Source: Isoetes taiwanensis (taxonomy: Eukaryota > Streptophyta > Lycopodiopsida > Isoetales > Isoetaceae). From it: a stretch of DNA of 64,000 nt. A program made the translations under genes and the position numbers. Under the pieces are notes generated by a model. The model was not told where the DNA came from, searched no databases, and saw only the letters and a program-made list of their open reading frames with translations. Where the stretch lies: assembly GCA_021234155.1 (NCBI GenBank), contig JAJEKV010000020.1, positions 3,456,563-3,520,562 of the forward strand, written 5' to 3'. Below are positions 11,388 through 22,989 of the stretch, one piece after another. The stretch's first letter is position 1; every line of letters starts with the position of its first letter.

Positions 11388-12450
11388 TCATAGTTGCCTT
11401 TTTTTTCCTCTGATATTTTCGACGTGTCTGCAAGAAATGGCTTCTTGTACAAGAGCATAATCATCCTCAATGCCATAGTAATGAACTCCTCGCATAGATG
11501 CAGCAAAGATCATTTGCATTGATCCTACAAACAGGTCAAGCACTAAACCACCAACAAGGTAATACGTATGCAAAATGAACTCCATGAACAAAGGCGATTT
11601 TTCTAAGCCAAATCTTGACAAAGCATGTCTTTTTAGTGTGATCCATCAGCTTCTATCAAATGATGAGTATAGAAGCCTCGATTTGGGCCGCAGACTTTAT
11701 GCTGAAAAGGTGAGCTGTTGGTTGGTGGCACAAACACTCCTATGCGGTTGTAGATAACACATACTTGGTGATAGTGTACAATTATTTCGGGCCTATCCTT
11801 GCTAAACCTTAGAGGATAGAAAGAACATTCGACACTTCTCTAAGTTTCGCTTCTTTGCATACATGTCCAGTGTCTTTAGTTGTTCCTGCATATAGATGCA
11901 TCCTTTGTCATCCAAACAAAGTGTAACAATGCTCATGCTAGCATCTATGAGCTCCTAATCACATGAATTCCATGCTGGTATTTTATCATGCCCAATGATA
12001 GCTATCACATATTTGTAGAAAGATCTATAAAAACCACATGAATGCCCCAATCTCTAGGCTTGCCATTCCTCTGCAAAACCTTGTCAATCATTTTGTCAGC
12101 ACGTGCAAACTCCCTTAACTCCTTGAAGTCTTTAAAGTTTATAGAAGAAGCTGATGACACTATATGACTTTGCTAGCACATGCACATCCAAATAGACAAG
12201 GAGACTGTTGATATTCTTGAAGTCACTAGTTACAATGCCTATCGTTGCTGGGTATAAGTTGGAAAACGTGTAAATGATCCTCTCATGATCGTAATTAGCT
12301 CCTTGATGGATTTTTGGTGATTAAGAATCAATTTTATTGTGCCCCATTAGTATAGAACTTGATGACTGCAATTCTTCCTCACAACCTTGGAGATCGCACC
12401 ACTGGACAGCATTTAGGTTCTTACGTAGAGAAAGGCTTCTCATATATTCA
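11388..12450 (-). pseudogene. DNA N6/N4-methyltransferase-like domain, decayed
   Basis: The clear part (11621-11388) reads FGLEKSPLFMEFIL, then GGLVLDLFVGS (SAM-binding motif I, usually DPFxGSG), AASMRGVHYYGIEDDY (motif II, GxxxxGIExD) and a short helical tail. This is the arrangement of bacterial-type N6_N4 methyltransferases, in which a DPPY/DPPW box lies upstream. Upstream on the same strand (to about 12450) are protein-like blocks broken by stops (YLDVHVLAKSYSVIS, MSIVTLCLDDKGCIYMQEQL), but no intact DPPY box. Such a domain is unusual for a plant nuclear gene. A DIRS- or transposon-encoded methylase is one possible source. Confidence 0.45.
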
Positions 12451-14052
12451 ATGTTGAACCTTTCCTTCCACCATATCTATCGCTTTATTTATTTTTGTCT
12501 TTAAGGTCAAAAGGTATTATGGATATTTGCCTTCTTCATTTAGTTGTGATGGATATATTTCTCCTTAGCTTAATTGGTTATTGAACTCCCATCCCCCTTT
12601 TTGTTTGTATTGGTGTTGGTGTGCATGCCTCTCTTCAAGATTTTGAAGTTTAGAGTTTCCAATAATGCATTGGTTGGTATTGTTTCAACAATGCATTGGT
12701 TTTGCAATGCCAAACAGAATTTAGTCCTATGTCTTAAGGACAATGAAATGAACAATTTTCCTTTATGCATGTAAAACTTATGTCATTTCCTAGGTTTGAC
12801 AATGCAAAGACTACACTGAGATGATGATGAGAATGAATTAACTTGCAATTCCAAAGACAACGTCAATCACATTAGAGAGACTGCCAAACCTACTGAAGCA
12901 TAAATAAATAAATAAATAAAAGAAACTAAATTATACACAAAACATTGAACTACATACTCCACCTTTTATTTGTTCAATATGCAAATTAATGTAAGCTTTA
13001 GCATTCCTGTGGTATGCTTGTTTCCCAACCTGCAATATGTAGCACGCAATTATTTTCTTACATAGCATAATAACTACAAGAAATTTATCGCGGCCAAGGC
13101 CGCCGCGAACATCTCTCTTTTCCAAATCATTATGAAGAGGGTTGGAGTCGAAGTTACATACCCAAGTTTCTTGGAGTCGAAGTTACATACCCAAGTTTCT
13201 TTGAGCTTTTGAGATTCCCTCTAATTCGTTAAATGTGATAGGGTTATTGATCCTCTAACATTTCTCCTGTGCATCATCTATTTCCTACATGAATAATTGT
13301 ACCTAATGTTGACACATAAGTTAGGGATAACGTAACGTTTTTGATGCTTTAGTAGTGATGCATAACTTAGGGATAAGGCAACATTTTCAATGCTTTGGTA
13401 CTTACATTGAAATTATGTTCAATCGCAACTTTCTCTGGTCCCTAACGTGCGTCGGCAGGAGACTGTCACCTAAAGTGACATTCTTGTATGCGTATTAACA
13501 AACCTAGACAATGGTTTGCCAAAGAAGAAGCAGCTTCATGTTATGATCAAATAAAATTAGATGACCCTTTGAATTGTGGTCCCAGCGGTATAATTTGTGA
13601 TTTATTTCAGAATTTTGGAGGCTCGCATCAACGCCACAAATTAAATTATTCGCTGCGATCCAGATTTCACTATGAGGTTTTGGAGCAAACGAAGTTTGCA
13701 ACGAGACCGCCCAGGATAATTCCGGATCAACCTGAAGTCTGCCGGATTTGGCAGTAACCAGCATCATTGGTAGAAAAAGAGAGACACTTTGCAGGCCGAG
13801 CCCTGCGTAAGGGCCTGCGTGCGCCCATTATCCCTAACGAAAGGTCAACACAGGGAAAGCGGCAAAAAATGGCGATTAAGTACCTTTTCATCCCCCGTTG
13901 CAGCTCCGACAGCTCGCATCGATCTCCAGCGCCATCAATCCGGCATGTTATCCGGTATTATTTCATATTTGCTTTTGGGTTTGGCATTCGTTTTGCTTCT
14001 TCAACTCCGGCAGTCGGATCAACAGCCCAATCTTGCTTTTTGCTTTTCAGCT
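12451..14052. other. Gene-poor interval upstream of the PEF exon
   Basis: AT-rich sequence with a short (TAAA)n run at 12901-12919 and a 26-27 bp direct repeat (ttggagtcgaagttacatac, twice near 13140-13200). The part from about 13770 to 14052 is more GC-rich and probably holds the 5' UTR of the PEF gene. It ends in tgcttttcag, which resembles a splice acceptor two bases before the start codon, so a 5' UTR intron is possible. I see no confident TATA box. Confidence 0.35.
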
Positions 14053-14491
14053 ATGTCTTACAGTGGAAACCCATCAGCTCCTCCTTACCAAGGATGGCGT
14101 CCTACACAAGGTGCTCCTCCCCCTCAAGGGCATAACCCAAATCCAAATTCAAATCCTTATGCTCAGCAATATGTTCAGCAGCCTGGCGCCCCATTTGGAT
14201 CTGCTCCAGCTCCTGGCTATGGCCAGCCCCCTAATCCTTGGGGCCAGACCACCCCTGCTGCTTCTGCTCCATACCCTTACCCTGGTGCATACGGTGCCCC
14301 TGGTGCTTCCTTCCCTCCTAACACCGATCCAGAGGTCGTGAGGATGTTTCAGACCACCGATAAAGATAACAGTGGTTCGGTCGGTGAATTGGAGCTACAG
14401 AAATTGCTCACTAGAGGAGCTCAAGCTTATAGCATTCGCACAATCCGCCTCATGTTGCATCTCTTCAGCCCTCACAATCGACAAAGAATAG
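14053..14491 (+). CDS. Penta-EF-hand calcium-binding protein, first coding exon
   Basis: The exon encodes a proline/glycine/tyrosine-rich N-terminus beginning MSYSGNPSAPPYQGWRPTQG. EF-hand 1 follows: DPEVVRMFQTTDKDNSGSVG with ligands in D-K-D-N-S-G-S order and the closing acidic residue in ELELQKLL. After it comes the helix pair YSIRTIRLMLHLFS. This is the plant PEF layout (ALG-2/calpain-small-subunit-like, CML48-50 type), a cytosolic Ca2+ sensor that dimerises through the fifth hand. I chose 14053 because family members start MSG/MSY directly before the Pro-rich tract; the frame is also open upstream to 13789. The exon ends at about 14491 with aatag|gtttgt, a phase-1 donor at the position expected just before the NSRKIG-P region. 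Exons for EF2-EF5 are not visible in this window, so the gene has a very long first intron or is truncated. Confidence 0.75.
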
Positions 14492-14549
14492 GTTTGTTTT
14501 TCTTATACTCTGAGGAGGCGATGCCAAAGATGCCGAAGATTGTCGGATG

Positions 14550-15690
14550 AGGAGGCGATGCCAAAATTGCCAAACGTGTCAGCATCTAAAATTATAAGAC
14601 TTTTTTCTCCTGTTCGATTTTCCCCCCCGGACAGCCACGACGACGTGGCAGCAAATTAGTAAAGGAATAAAAAGGATATTCTCAAAGAATCTTGCCTATA
14701 GCAATTATATAGTTTAGATAAGCTGGATAACAACATAAATCTCAAAGGAATCACAGTCATTAAACATGATGGGTACTGCTGGGATTAAATGCTATCCATC
14801 TTACCCAACCAAGACGGCCACTTTACCAGAAAATTATCATGTGTCAGCTAATAAAATACCGGCAAAGGAACCTATGAATTACTAAGAAGAGGATATGTTA
14901 CAACAATATGAAAGCATACTCATAGTGATGAGGCTTTTTTGTGGGTTCAGTTGGTAGTGCTTCTCCCAACAACATATGAATGCATAGAAGAATCGATTTC
15001 ACCAAGAAATTTCACGTTTTTAGACTTTCTGGTAACCTTACATCGACTTCAACTGGAATCAGTAGAAATGGTCTGCCCGAGACTCTCATAAACCATTGTT
15101 GGGCTACTTCAACTAAAGAAGGCTTAAATCAAGGATGCATGCAGGTAAGAATCTTACTTGTGAATGAAGCTTTCAGCGTTGAAATAATATTTTGATAACC
15201 TTGCTTCACGTTATTTCTTTCTGTGTCCCAGCTGCTAAAAGTTGATGCCTCTAGCTAAGATGCCCATGAGGAATGAAAATAGACTGTTTGATCTTGTACA
15301 TGCCTACGCTATTGCCAGGTAGTAATTAGGATATCATATTTGAGATTAATGTCTAGGCACACATGGTATCCAATCTTTCCGTGCCATGTTACATGAGGAT
15401 ACTTCTACGAAATGCTCTAACCCCAAATGGCGTCGTCTGCCTCAGAATAGGATAGGTCGTTTGCCTTAGAATACTTAGGCTATGAAAGCCATTTGCCTCC
15501 CAATAAAATAAAAGGGCCGCAACGCTTGCACTACTCCTCAACTTTTGTACTGCCGATTCAACCTGAAACTAATTCCATCTGTCGCGGATGTGAATGTGGG
15601 TAAATAACTGATAACGTTTTGCTTAAGTTTGGATCGGATCCATTTTGGGTTCGAAATAACTTTTGAATAATCTATCAAAGTGCAACATAA
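14550..15690. other. Downstream of PEF exon 1: no recognisable exon
   Basis: A direct repeat of about 25 bp (gaggaggcgatgccaaa) sits at 14511-14566, just past the donor site. The rest is AT-rich with no EF-hand-encoding frame on either strand. If the PEF gene is intact, this is intron. Confidence 0.4.
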
Positions 15691-16134
15691 TTGTAACTAG
15701 TTAAAGCACTCTTGATTAGCATAGGGATTTAATTGTTTTGTTCTGCAATGCCACGATTTTCTCAAACCTTGCAACAATTTGCTTCCCACTTTGCATTTCA
15801 AGGGGTGGCAACAACACCCCATTCTATATGCATTTTCAAAAGGCAATTTGACCCCTATTTGTATAATATTTGTAGGAAATACTATATGTTGATTTATGAT
15901 TGACTTCATATTATTAATGTTTTGATTTTGGCCTATTAAGTGCTAAAGAATTGCTTGCATTTTCCGCCTCACAAAGATTTAGGAAAACCTTAGAATTAGT
16001 AGAAAAGTTACACGTTTGGAACAGCGTATTGGTGAATGAGTGGCAACTACAAAATCCATGAATAGTTCTAGCTCATATGTAAGTAGCATATATATGTAGC
16101 TCATATGTAGTTGTCATATTTTTTTCCCTACGCT

Positions 16135-16377
16135 TTAGGTACCAATATTTCTTAGAACTGGATGGGTTGCTCTGTAGGTTGTTGTGCTTAACTTTGCGAT
16201 GTAATTTTTCTCTAGTTTGTTTGCCTCTTTCTTGTCTTGCGTTTGATCGAGTATTTCCAATATGAAATTTTCTATCAGTGGGTGATAGAGATGTGTGTCG
16301 TGTATAATTTTGATGTTTGATTTTTTGAGGTGTTGGAAGAATCTTTTTGTTAGATGCTTCGATTGGCCTATGTACAT
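16135..16377 (-). pseudogene. GIY-YIG endonuclease domain, N-terminally truncated
   Basis: The minus-strand frame begins at the second half of the motif: MYIGQSKHLTKRFFQHLKKS (YIG, conserved Arg, conserved His). It continues HPLIENFILEILDQTQDKKE and ANKLEKNYIAKLSTTT, matching the family's F-x-x-x-I-L and LxxxExxWIxxLxT blocks with the metal-binding Glu in KLEKNYI. The GIY half is missing: an in-frame TGA lies four codons upstream and the repeat family begins there. In plants such domains occur in Penelope-like retroelements and in organellar group I introns. No NUMOD-type tail is seen, which favours the former. Confidence 0.6.
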
Positions 16378-16415
16378 TTTGTTATTTCAAATGCAGGTTA
16401 TTTATGCGAGAATTA

Positions 16416-17023
16416 CCTCCAAGGGATAAGGAAAGAGGAGGACAACAAGAATGCCTCATCCAGCACAATAAAACACATCTTGTGACAACATGATGCATAG
16501 TATGACCAATCAAACATACAGACTTCCAGCCAAACAATGGTCTTATCATGCATTAAATGCAGGTAGAAGACTTAATAATATTTTATTATTATAACTAGAA
16601 TGACAATACATATTTATCGCAGATAAAAAACAAAGGTAATGGCTCCAAAAACAAATTCAAATGCAAATGCTGGAAAGCAAAAGAATGAAGTGGAAGTCAC
16701 AGAGGTATTAAACCCCTTTTAACATCTGAACTTGTGCTTTATTTAAATAAAGCAAGAACCTCCAAGACATCAAGAATGCCTCATCCAGCACAACAAAACA
16801 CATCTTGTCAAGCCAAATTATGAGACATGTAAACTTGTGTGAAATATCATTTGAATATTACATACAAGGGTGGGATACAAAACGTGATATGATAGATTTC
16901 AAGGAAACAACAAGAAACTACAGGAATGACTTCCAAAGGGACAACAATGAAGATCCTGCAGAAGGTAAACTCAGAGAAACCATACATTTTGTAGATATAA
17001 GAAAGCTGATAATGTTTGAATAG
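16416..17023 (+). pseudogene. Two-exon gene fragment, copy 3
   Basis: Third copy of the family in the fold-back, here as a single arm in plus orientation. Exon 2 is open from 16805 (SSQIMRHVNLCEI ... YIQGWDTKRDMIDFKETTRN ... DIRKLIMFE). Exon 1 is recognisable near 16640 (atggctccaaaaacaaattc), with donor gaggtatt at about 16705. The intron lacks the cactcctag acceptor seen in copy 1. Part of the exon 2 start (gaattacctccaagggataa) is also duplicated at 16416, outside its normal place, showing rearrangement. Confidence 0.45.
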
Positions 17024-17222
17024 CTAATGCATTTGTCCTGAATCCTAAGCTTAATTACTTCTTGCTCACATGGAAATACTCCTTTGTATTTCCTACAAAC
17101 ACTACACAAATCGGGGTCAAATCGCCTTTTGAAAATGTGTATATAATGGGATGCTTTTGTCATCCCTCAAACGCAAAGTGGGAAGCAAATTGCTACAAGG
17201 TTTGTGAAAATAGTGGCATCGC

Positions 17223-17248
<26 letters not shown>
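17223..17248 (+). repeat. Poly(A) tract
   Basis: An uninterrupted run of about 26 A lies directly at the right edge of the plus-strand member of the inverted pair. It is compatible with a retroposed 3' end, but no target duplication was identified. Confidence 0.8.
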
Positions 17249-17254
<6 letters not shown>

Positions 17255-17309
17255 TCCTATGCAAAGTAATCAACGTGCAAAGTATCCACATGGATTGCCT
17301 CAGCTTAAA

Positions 17310-18448
17310 TTAACTTTACCCTTTGGATTTAAGAATTTTCAAATCTACGGTCAACAAAACTAGAAACATTAGGAAAACCATGCCAAGCCTCCCATAATTT
17401 TCTCCCATGGCACACGCATAATTTGCTGTTCTCCCAATCTTCTATTCGCGCCAGAGCTTGAGCGAGTGCCAAGGCAAGTCAGTCAACAAGGTGGTTTTCC
17501 TGGTTTTTAGTTCCCACAGTGAAGATCCAAAGCTGCAAATAATTGGTACCAAGTCTTCATTGCATAATCTAGAAAGTATATTTATCTACAACTCTGAGAC
17601 ATTAAAAAACTCTTAATGAATGATGCCCGTTGTTGATGCTTGCGGGGACAAGTCAGGGAGTTGGATATAGCATCACAACCAAGGGAGTTTTAGAAGCTGA
17701 AGCAGTAGCAATGAAAGATGGGCATTGCATACATCACCACAAAATCAGAATTGCAAATGAAGATACGAGAAATGCTCTCCTCCATGCCCTGCTATTCCGA
17801 CTCTGATATCCTTGGCACAGATACATGGTAAGCATCTTACTGGTATGAGATAGAACAACTTCGAAAAGTAAAAAAACTCTTAATGTTGCTAGAATGTTTC
17901 TATTGTTTTTCACACACCTCTAGGAGCTGTACATGAGCCAATCATAGTTAGCAGATAATGCGTAGCAAAATAACTAACAAAAAATAACCTGTTATTTTTT
18001 GGCCAGAATATGACAGATGTCAATTTTGAAAAAAAAAACCATTCTGTGTATTTTTCGGAGACGAATCAGAAATGCAAAAACCTAACCTAAACAAGCTATT
18101 CCCTGCTGCCAAATTTCGTCTGATACATTTTGCTCTCGGTTTGCACCAAAACTACAAGGAGACCATGGGATTTATCAATTCTGGAGCCACATCCTTTTCA
18201 TCCACATCGGTTCTAGAGCCACATCCTTTTGGTGTATACTAAAGCCACATCCAGCTGATACTTTTTTGGAGCCACAACAAGCCAGAGGTAAGATCGATTC
18301 ATTGATCCTTTCTCCCTATTCTATACTTTGAGTTTGAGATTCTGATTTTTTTGGCATGTTAGAGTAAGTATTTTTAAATTCTGATTGCATATTTAGAATC
18401 AGCATGATCAGATTAGTCAAGATCATGTTTCAAATTGTTCAAATCTGA

Positions 18449-18484
<36 letters not shown>

Positions 18485-19610
18485 TTTTTGGCAAAGAAAT
18501 AACACATTATTAACTTTGTAGCTAACTAGTTACACGTGATTTTGGCATTAGCCGTTAGCTAAGTACTAACTGCTAACTCCTAACTATAGAGACAATGATG
18601 TAGTTGAGCTAGACTGCTTGTAAATTTGCTTTAACGACGTTTTTATTCTGTAAAATTATGCTGCCGTGTTTAAATGCTTCATCTCTAACAGATGGTGGTT
18701 GGTATCCTGTATTTGAAAAATGGCGAACATTAGTTGAATCTGTATTTCTGTGCTACTTGTATATATATTCTGGGACTATCGTAGGGGCTCGAGAAGCCCT
18801 TATTTGTGGGGTTCGATCGATTTCAATCTCTTTGATTTGGTAATGATCATTACCTTGTAGTGTGATTATTGTTATTTGCTTTCTTATCTAGTTAAGGCAG
18901 CATTGGGTCTAGAGGCAAGAGCAGTGAAAAGGATAGATCAGCTGCAGATATGCCTCCCAGTTGTAACTGCAGCATTGCAAGCTATTGAGAGGAACTATTT
19001 ATTTATTTTTTCCTTTTTTATGTGAATGTGCCCGTTCATCCATTAAAAGGCAAGGTAAGCATCCCTCCACTTAGATACACATGTTGAAGATGTTGTGTAT
19101 TAATTCCTTTTTATGCCATACAAGACTACAAGGTAACTAAGCAGGGAACCTCCTGCCTCTCTAAAACATGTGCAATTAGGTTAGGCTGCTTCTGCAATTG
19201 TGAGTTCAAATTTTGTATCTTTTGATCCGAATATGGTTTATTTTTCTGGTTTTAGCATTTTGAAGAGTGTCATGTATGAATTATAGTTCAAAGATTTGAG
19301 GGTGCAGCATGCCGAGTCAATGCATCATTGAAGAACGCATAAATAGAATCTGTAGCTGGAACTAACAATGGCGTATATGAGGTTTGCATTATGGAAGCCC
19401 CATAATTATTGATTTCTCATGTGAACTATGATACTCAATTCTACATGGGGTATGCAATCATATGAACATGAATCTGGCAATCTGGACGGTGAAAATGACT
19501 AGGCATCTCTTACCCAAGGATATGTACATTTCTTACCTTTTTGTTGTCTTTATGAATGCATGATTGATAAGCTTATGGTGGCCAACACTAAGTTTTGCAG
19601 ATTACTATTA
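17310..19610. other. AT-rich interval with (ATT)n microsatellite
   Basis: No convincing gene. A (ATT)n microsatellite of about 35 bases lies at 18449-18483. Short repeats of the phrase gagccacatcctttt occur at 18184-18270. The open frame at 18658-18843 is short and has no motifs. Confidence 0.5.
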
Positions 19611-19623
19611 CTCCCTTATCTCT

Positions 19624-20033
19624 GGATGGCCGTAAATCTACTCCAGGATGTGGTAAACCCGGACACATGTCCGGGTTAACCACTGTTGCTCAGTTCCAAG
19701 CTCAAAAATCAAGGGTTTCTCATGTTTTTTCACTGATCTTGCTTGATTAGTGCTCAAATCTCTTGCTCTTTGGAGTGAGTGAGGTTTTAAAGGGCTGGCA
19801 AGGCGATTCTAATGGTTTTTGAACCAGATTAAACCGTTCAAAGCACAGATTGCAAGCTCTATTCCAAGATCATCATGTCAGAACCGAGTTTCACGCCCAG
19901 TTTATCGCGTGGTTATCCCGGCCAAAGAATAATGGTTAGCTCGGACAAAAACAGTGGTTAGCTCGGACACACAGTCGTTAACCCGAACATGTGTCCGGGT
20001 TTACCACATCCTGGAGTAGATTTACGGCCTTCC
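19624..20033. mobile_element. Mutator-type MITE, 410 bp, with 9 bp target duplication
   Basis: The ends are inverted repeats of about 60 bp: GGATGGCCGTAAATCTACTC at the left and, reverse-complemented, GGAAGGCCGTAAATCTACTC at the right, one mismatch in the first 20. The similarity continues through CCAGGATGTGGTAAACCCGG. The 9 bp CTTATCTCT flanks both sides directly (19615-19623 and 20034-20042). Long TIRs with a 9 bp target duplication are the hallmark of Mutator-like elements. The interior has no coding capacity, so it is non-autonomous. Confidence 0.85.
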
Positions 20034-20456
20034 CTTATCTCTAGCTACACATGTAAAGTCCAAAGCATGCAATTCCGTTGTGGAGTGGCTTTCCTAAACC
20101 ACAATTTCAGGACCTATGATGCTTTGGAAAAACCTCGAAGCTGCGCAGTTTCAATTAAATAGGGTCATCCTCTTGTGTAAGAAGATTGAGCAGGTAGAAG
20201 GATGTTGCATCATATAACGATTTAACATTTTCTAAGATGTTATCCCATTTGATAATTTCTGTACAACATAGATGCGTAGTTTTTGGATATATGATTGCAA
20301 GCCATTCCTTTTGCGATCTACTTTTGAAGGAAATTTGACTGCTCTTAGGCCAAGCTTGCATATTACAATGTAAAAGGTTGCCCGATTATCAATATTACTA
20401 AAAGTTAAATGGGTACTACTATCATGATAACTAGGTCCAACGTTATCATTATGTAA

Positions 20457-22097
20457 TGTGACGCTCCCTGCTAAACATACGGCGCTCGGCCATACACTCG
20501 GCAGGAAATCCCCCATCCGGCTCAGCAACCGCATGGGCCCTTCGTCTACCCCGCACTCTGAGGTGACTCTTAGTGCGGGGAGGGAACACGAAGGTGTCTT
20601 GCGCGCCCTTCCCCTATGGGCTCCTATAACAGCGGAAGCGATAACACGTCAGAACTAGCATCAACATATACAAATACTACCTCGGAGGGTAGTGCATCAC
20701 ACATAAACCAATGCAAAGATGATAATCACGAATCGTAAAACATGAGAGCTCCTACCCCGGCTCAGACTCGTAAGGAGGATGACTGACCGGCTAGGCCTCA
20801 AGATAGAGCGAGGCGAGTCATGGCAATGGCGAGGGCTGGCATAGAACAATGGCTAGGGTTGACCACTCCATCCGCCCCTCCTGTGCATACTTTGCAGATG
20901 GGCTAGATCAGGCTCTGACAGGACTCTAGCCTTCCGGATACGCAATCCCATGGCATCACCCATCGGGACTACTCCAAAGTTGCATCTCCCTGGTCCGATG
21001 AGGCGGAAGGGTTGCATCTCCCTTCCTGTGGTCTAGAGGTGCCGTGCGGCCTAGAGAATCGTGGCGACACACGCGATTAAGTGCACTGACCAACCCCAAA
21101 ACGAGAGCCAAGCCAACACTTGCAGCTCTCGAGAGGCAGGGCAACACCATTGCCCCAGGAGGTGTCGGACCCATGCTCGGCCCACACGAAGTGACCGACC
21201 ATAAGCCTAGCCCACTATGGGATCCCCCGCAGCCCCCACTCGGCAGGGATCCTCCCTCCACTTTCCCTCTAGCCCCGGTATCTGGTGCTGAGTCATATCA
21301 TAGCCTCAATAGCCTGGTGGGCTCCTATGCACAGGCCGCAACTAATAGGAACTAAGGGATCTACTCTAGGAGCATACTACATATGGCTCTAGGTCTCTAC
21401 CCCCCTTCCCAATACAAGAGGAGCAAACATGATCAACCATCATCACATAATCATCACATCATGAGAATAATCATAAGAAGAACATCTTAACCTAATCATA
21501 CAACTAACTAATAGTTAGGGTTCCTTGATTAGGGTTCAAGATGTTGAATATGGGTTCTAGGATGGCTCTACTCTAGATACAAAATACTAGCACATCCGGA
21601 ATGCTAATCCCAGATGAGCTATCACAACTACTATCCTACATACCGCCTCCCGATGCTCTCCCTCCGGATCCGGGCCCTCCATGGTCTTCGACTCGCAAGT
21701 CAGCTGCTTCCTACCCAAGAACGAAGCCCACCCTCATTGGCCAGCACACCAGCCTATGCCACAACAAACGCATGTTCAAAAACGGTTTCAACGAGTAGGT
21801 GAGTCTCCTGGGTGCTAGGGCTGGAAAGAGGTCTAGGGTTAGGGTTTATGCCTATATAAGTTAGGTCCACCTAGGATGCCACGTGGCACCAATCGGTGAG
21901 TCCCGTGGTGGCGGTGCCCCAATAGGTTAAGGCCACGGGATAATGGCTTAACCTATGGTTGGCTAAGTTATGAGAATAACTTAGCCATGCCCCTAGTGCC
22001 ACAATCTATGGTATACAAGGCTATGAAGATAGATTTTGTATGGTGATTTGGATCCGTGAATATACGTGTTTATGGCGATATTCCCTCGACCGTCACA
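20457..22097 (-). repeat. Left LTR (3' LTR of the chromovirus), 1,641 bp
   Basis: TGTGACG...CGTCACA termini. It aligns end to end with 31943-33560. It contains a TATA-like tatataag, a G-box-like gccacgtggc and a ctagggttagggttt stretch near its 3' end in plus coordinates. Differences from the partner LTR are mainly one- to three-base indels in GC-rich parts. Confidence 0.93.
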
Positions 22098-22107
22098 TTC
22101 TCCCCTT
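22098..22107 (-). other. Polypurine tract of the chromovirus
   Basis: On the minus strand AAGGGGAGAA abuts the LTR start TGTGACG, as expected for the plus-strand primer of a Ty3 element. The upstream ttgaggacgagca is also typical of chromovirus pol ends. Confidence 0.85.
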
Positions 22108-22989
22108 AGGACAATGCTCGTCCTCAAGATTGGCTAAGGTGACGAACCTACATTATGCCCGCAACACATCAACAACATGTCATAATCTTTAGTTTAGTTT
22201 AGCAATCAAGTTTTATTAGTTCAAGTCAAAAAATTTAGGCTATATTTGTACTTATACAAAATTATATAGCCTTAACACCTTATTTCTTACGATAATTCAA
22301 AACATTATTGTAAGAGTTATTAGGGTTCATAATCTAATTATGGCTCCCCCATCTCTTCTCGTAATGCTCCTCGTTGAAGTCCACCTTCTACTTGCCCGCA
22401 AAGGGAGCACATTACGCTAGTTTAGTTAATAATTTGTGGTTTTAGGGGACCACCCCTTACCTCCTTGAGCCGAACCATTGACTCAAGGTTGTCCTACTAC
22501 CTTGCCCAAGATCATGGCCCTTTCGGATTTGAGCTTAAGGATCATTTAAGATGCTCCCTTCATCGCCCATGATCGAAAGTGCTACCTTGTACTCTGCTTA
22601 CCCGTGCCGAAAACCCCCTAGTGCATCATGCCCCATGGGTTTGAAGCTAGGGAACGCCTCACGATCCCATCATCGCAAGATGACCACTTTAACCTTCACC
22701 ATGACCCTCCTACGGCCGGTGTGCGTTTCCGCATCGCGGCATAGAGATCATCCGATCGATGTCCCATCATCGCCCACCATGCCTCATTCTCACTCACATG
22801 ACCCTAATGGTCATGCGCATCTTTTGGTGCGTGTGGCTAGAGAGAATGCCCTAAAGGCGATCCCATCATCGCCACACGATCCAAGGTTCTCGCACATGCA
22901 CCCTAGTAACTAGAATGCATGCCAGCTTAAGGCTAACTAACAACATACTAGCTAACCACCGGGTAAGTCGGGTCGACCAAGCCTGAGAC

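Larger units (their letters stand above)
15697..17225. repeat. Inverted pair of about 150-190 bp flanking the GIY-YIG fragment and repeat copy 3
   Basis: Sequence at about 15735-15890 (minus: VFPTNIIQIGVKLPFENAY, GCCCHPLKCKVGSKLLQG) reappears inverted at about 17085-17225 (plus: VFPTNTTQIGVKSPFENVYI, GCFCHPSNAKWEANCYK). The two enclose the GIY-YIG fragment and the third copy of the two-exon fragment. The conservation of the translated sequence is better than I would expect from non-coding DNA. The right copy ends in an A-run. Confidence 0.6.
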
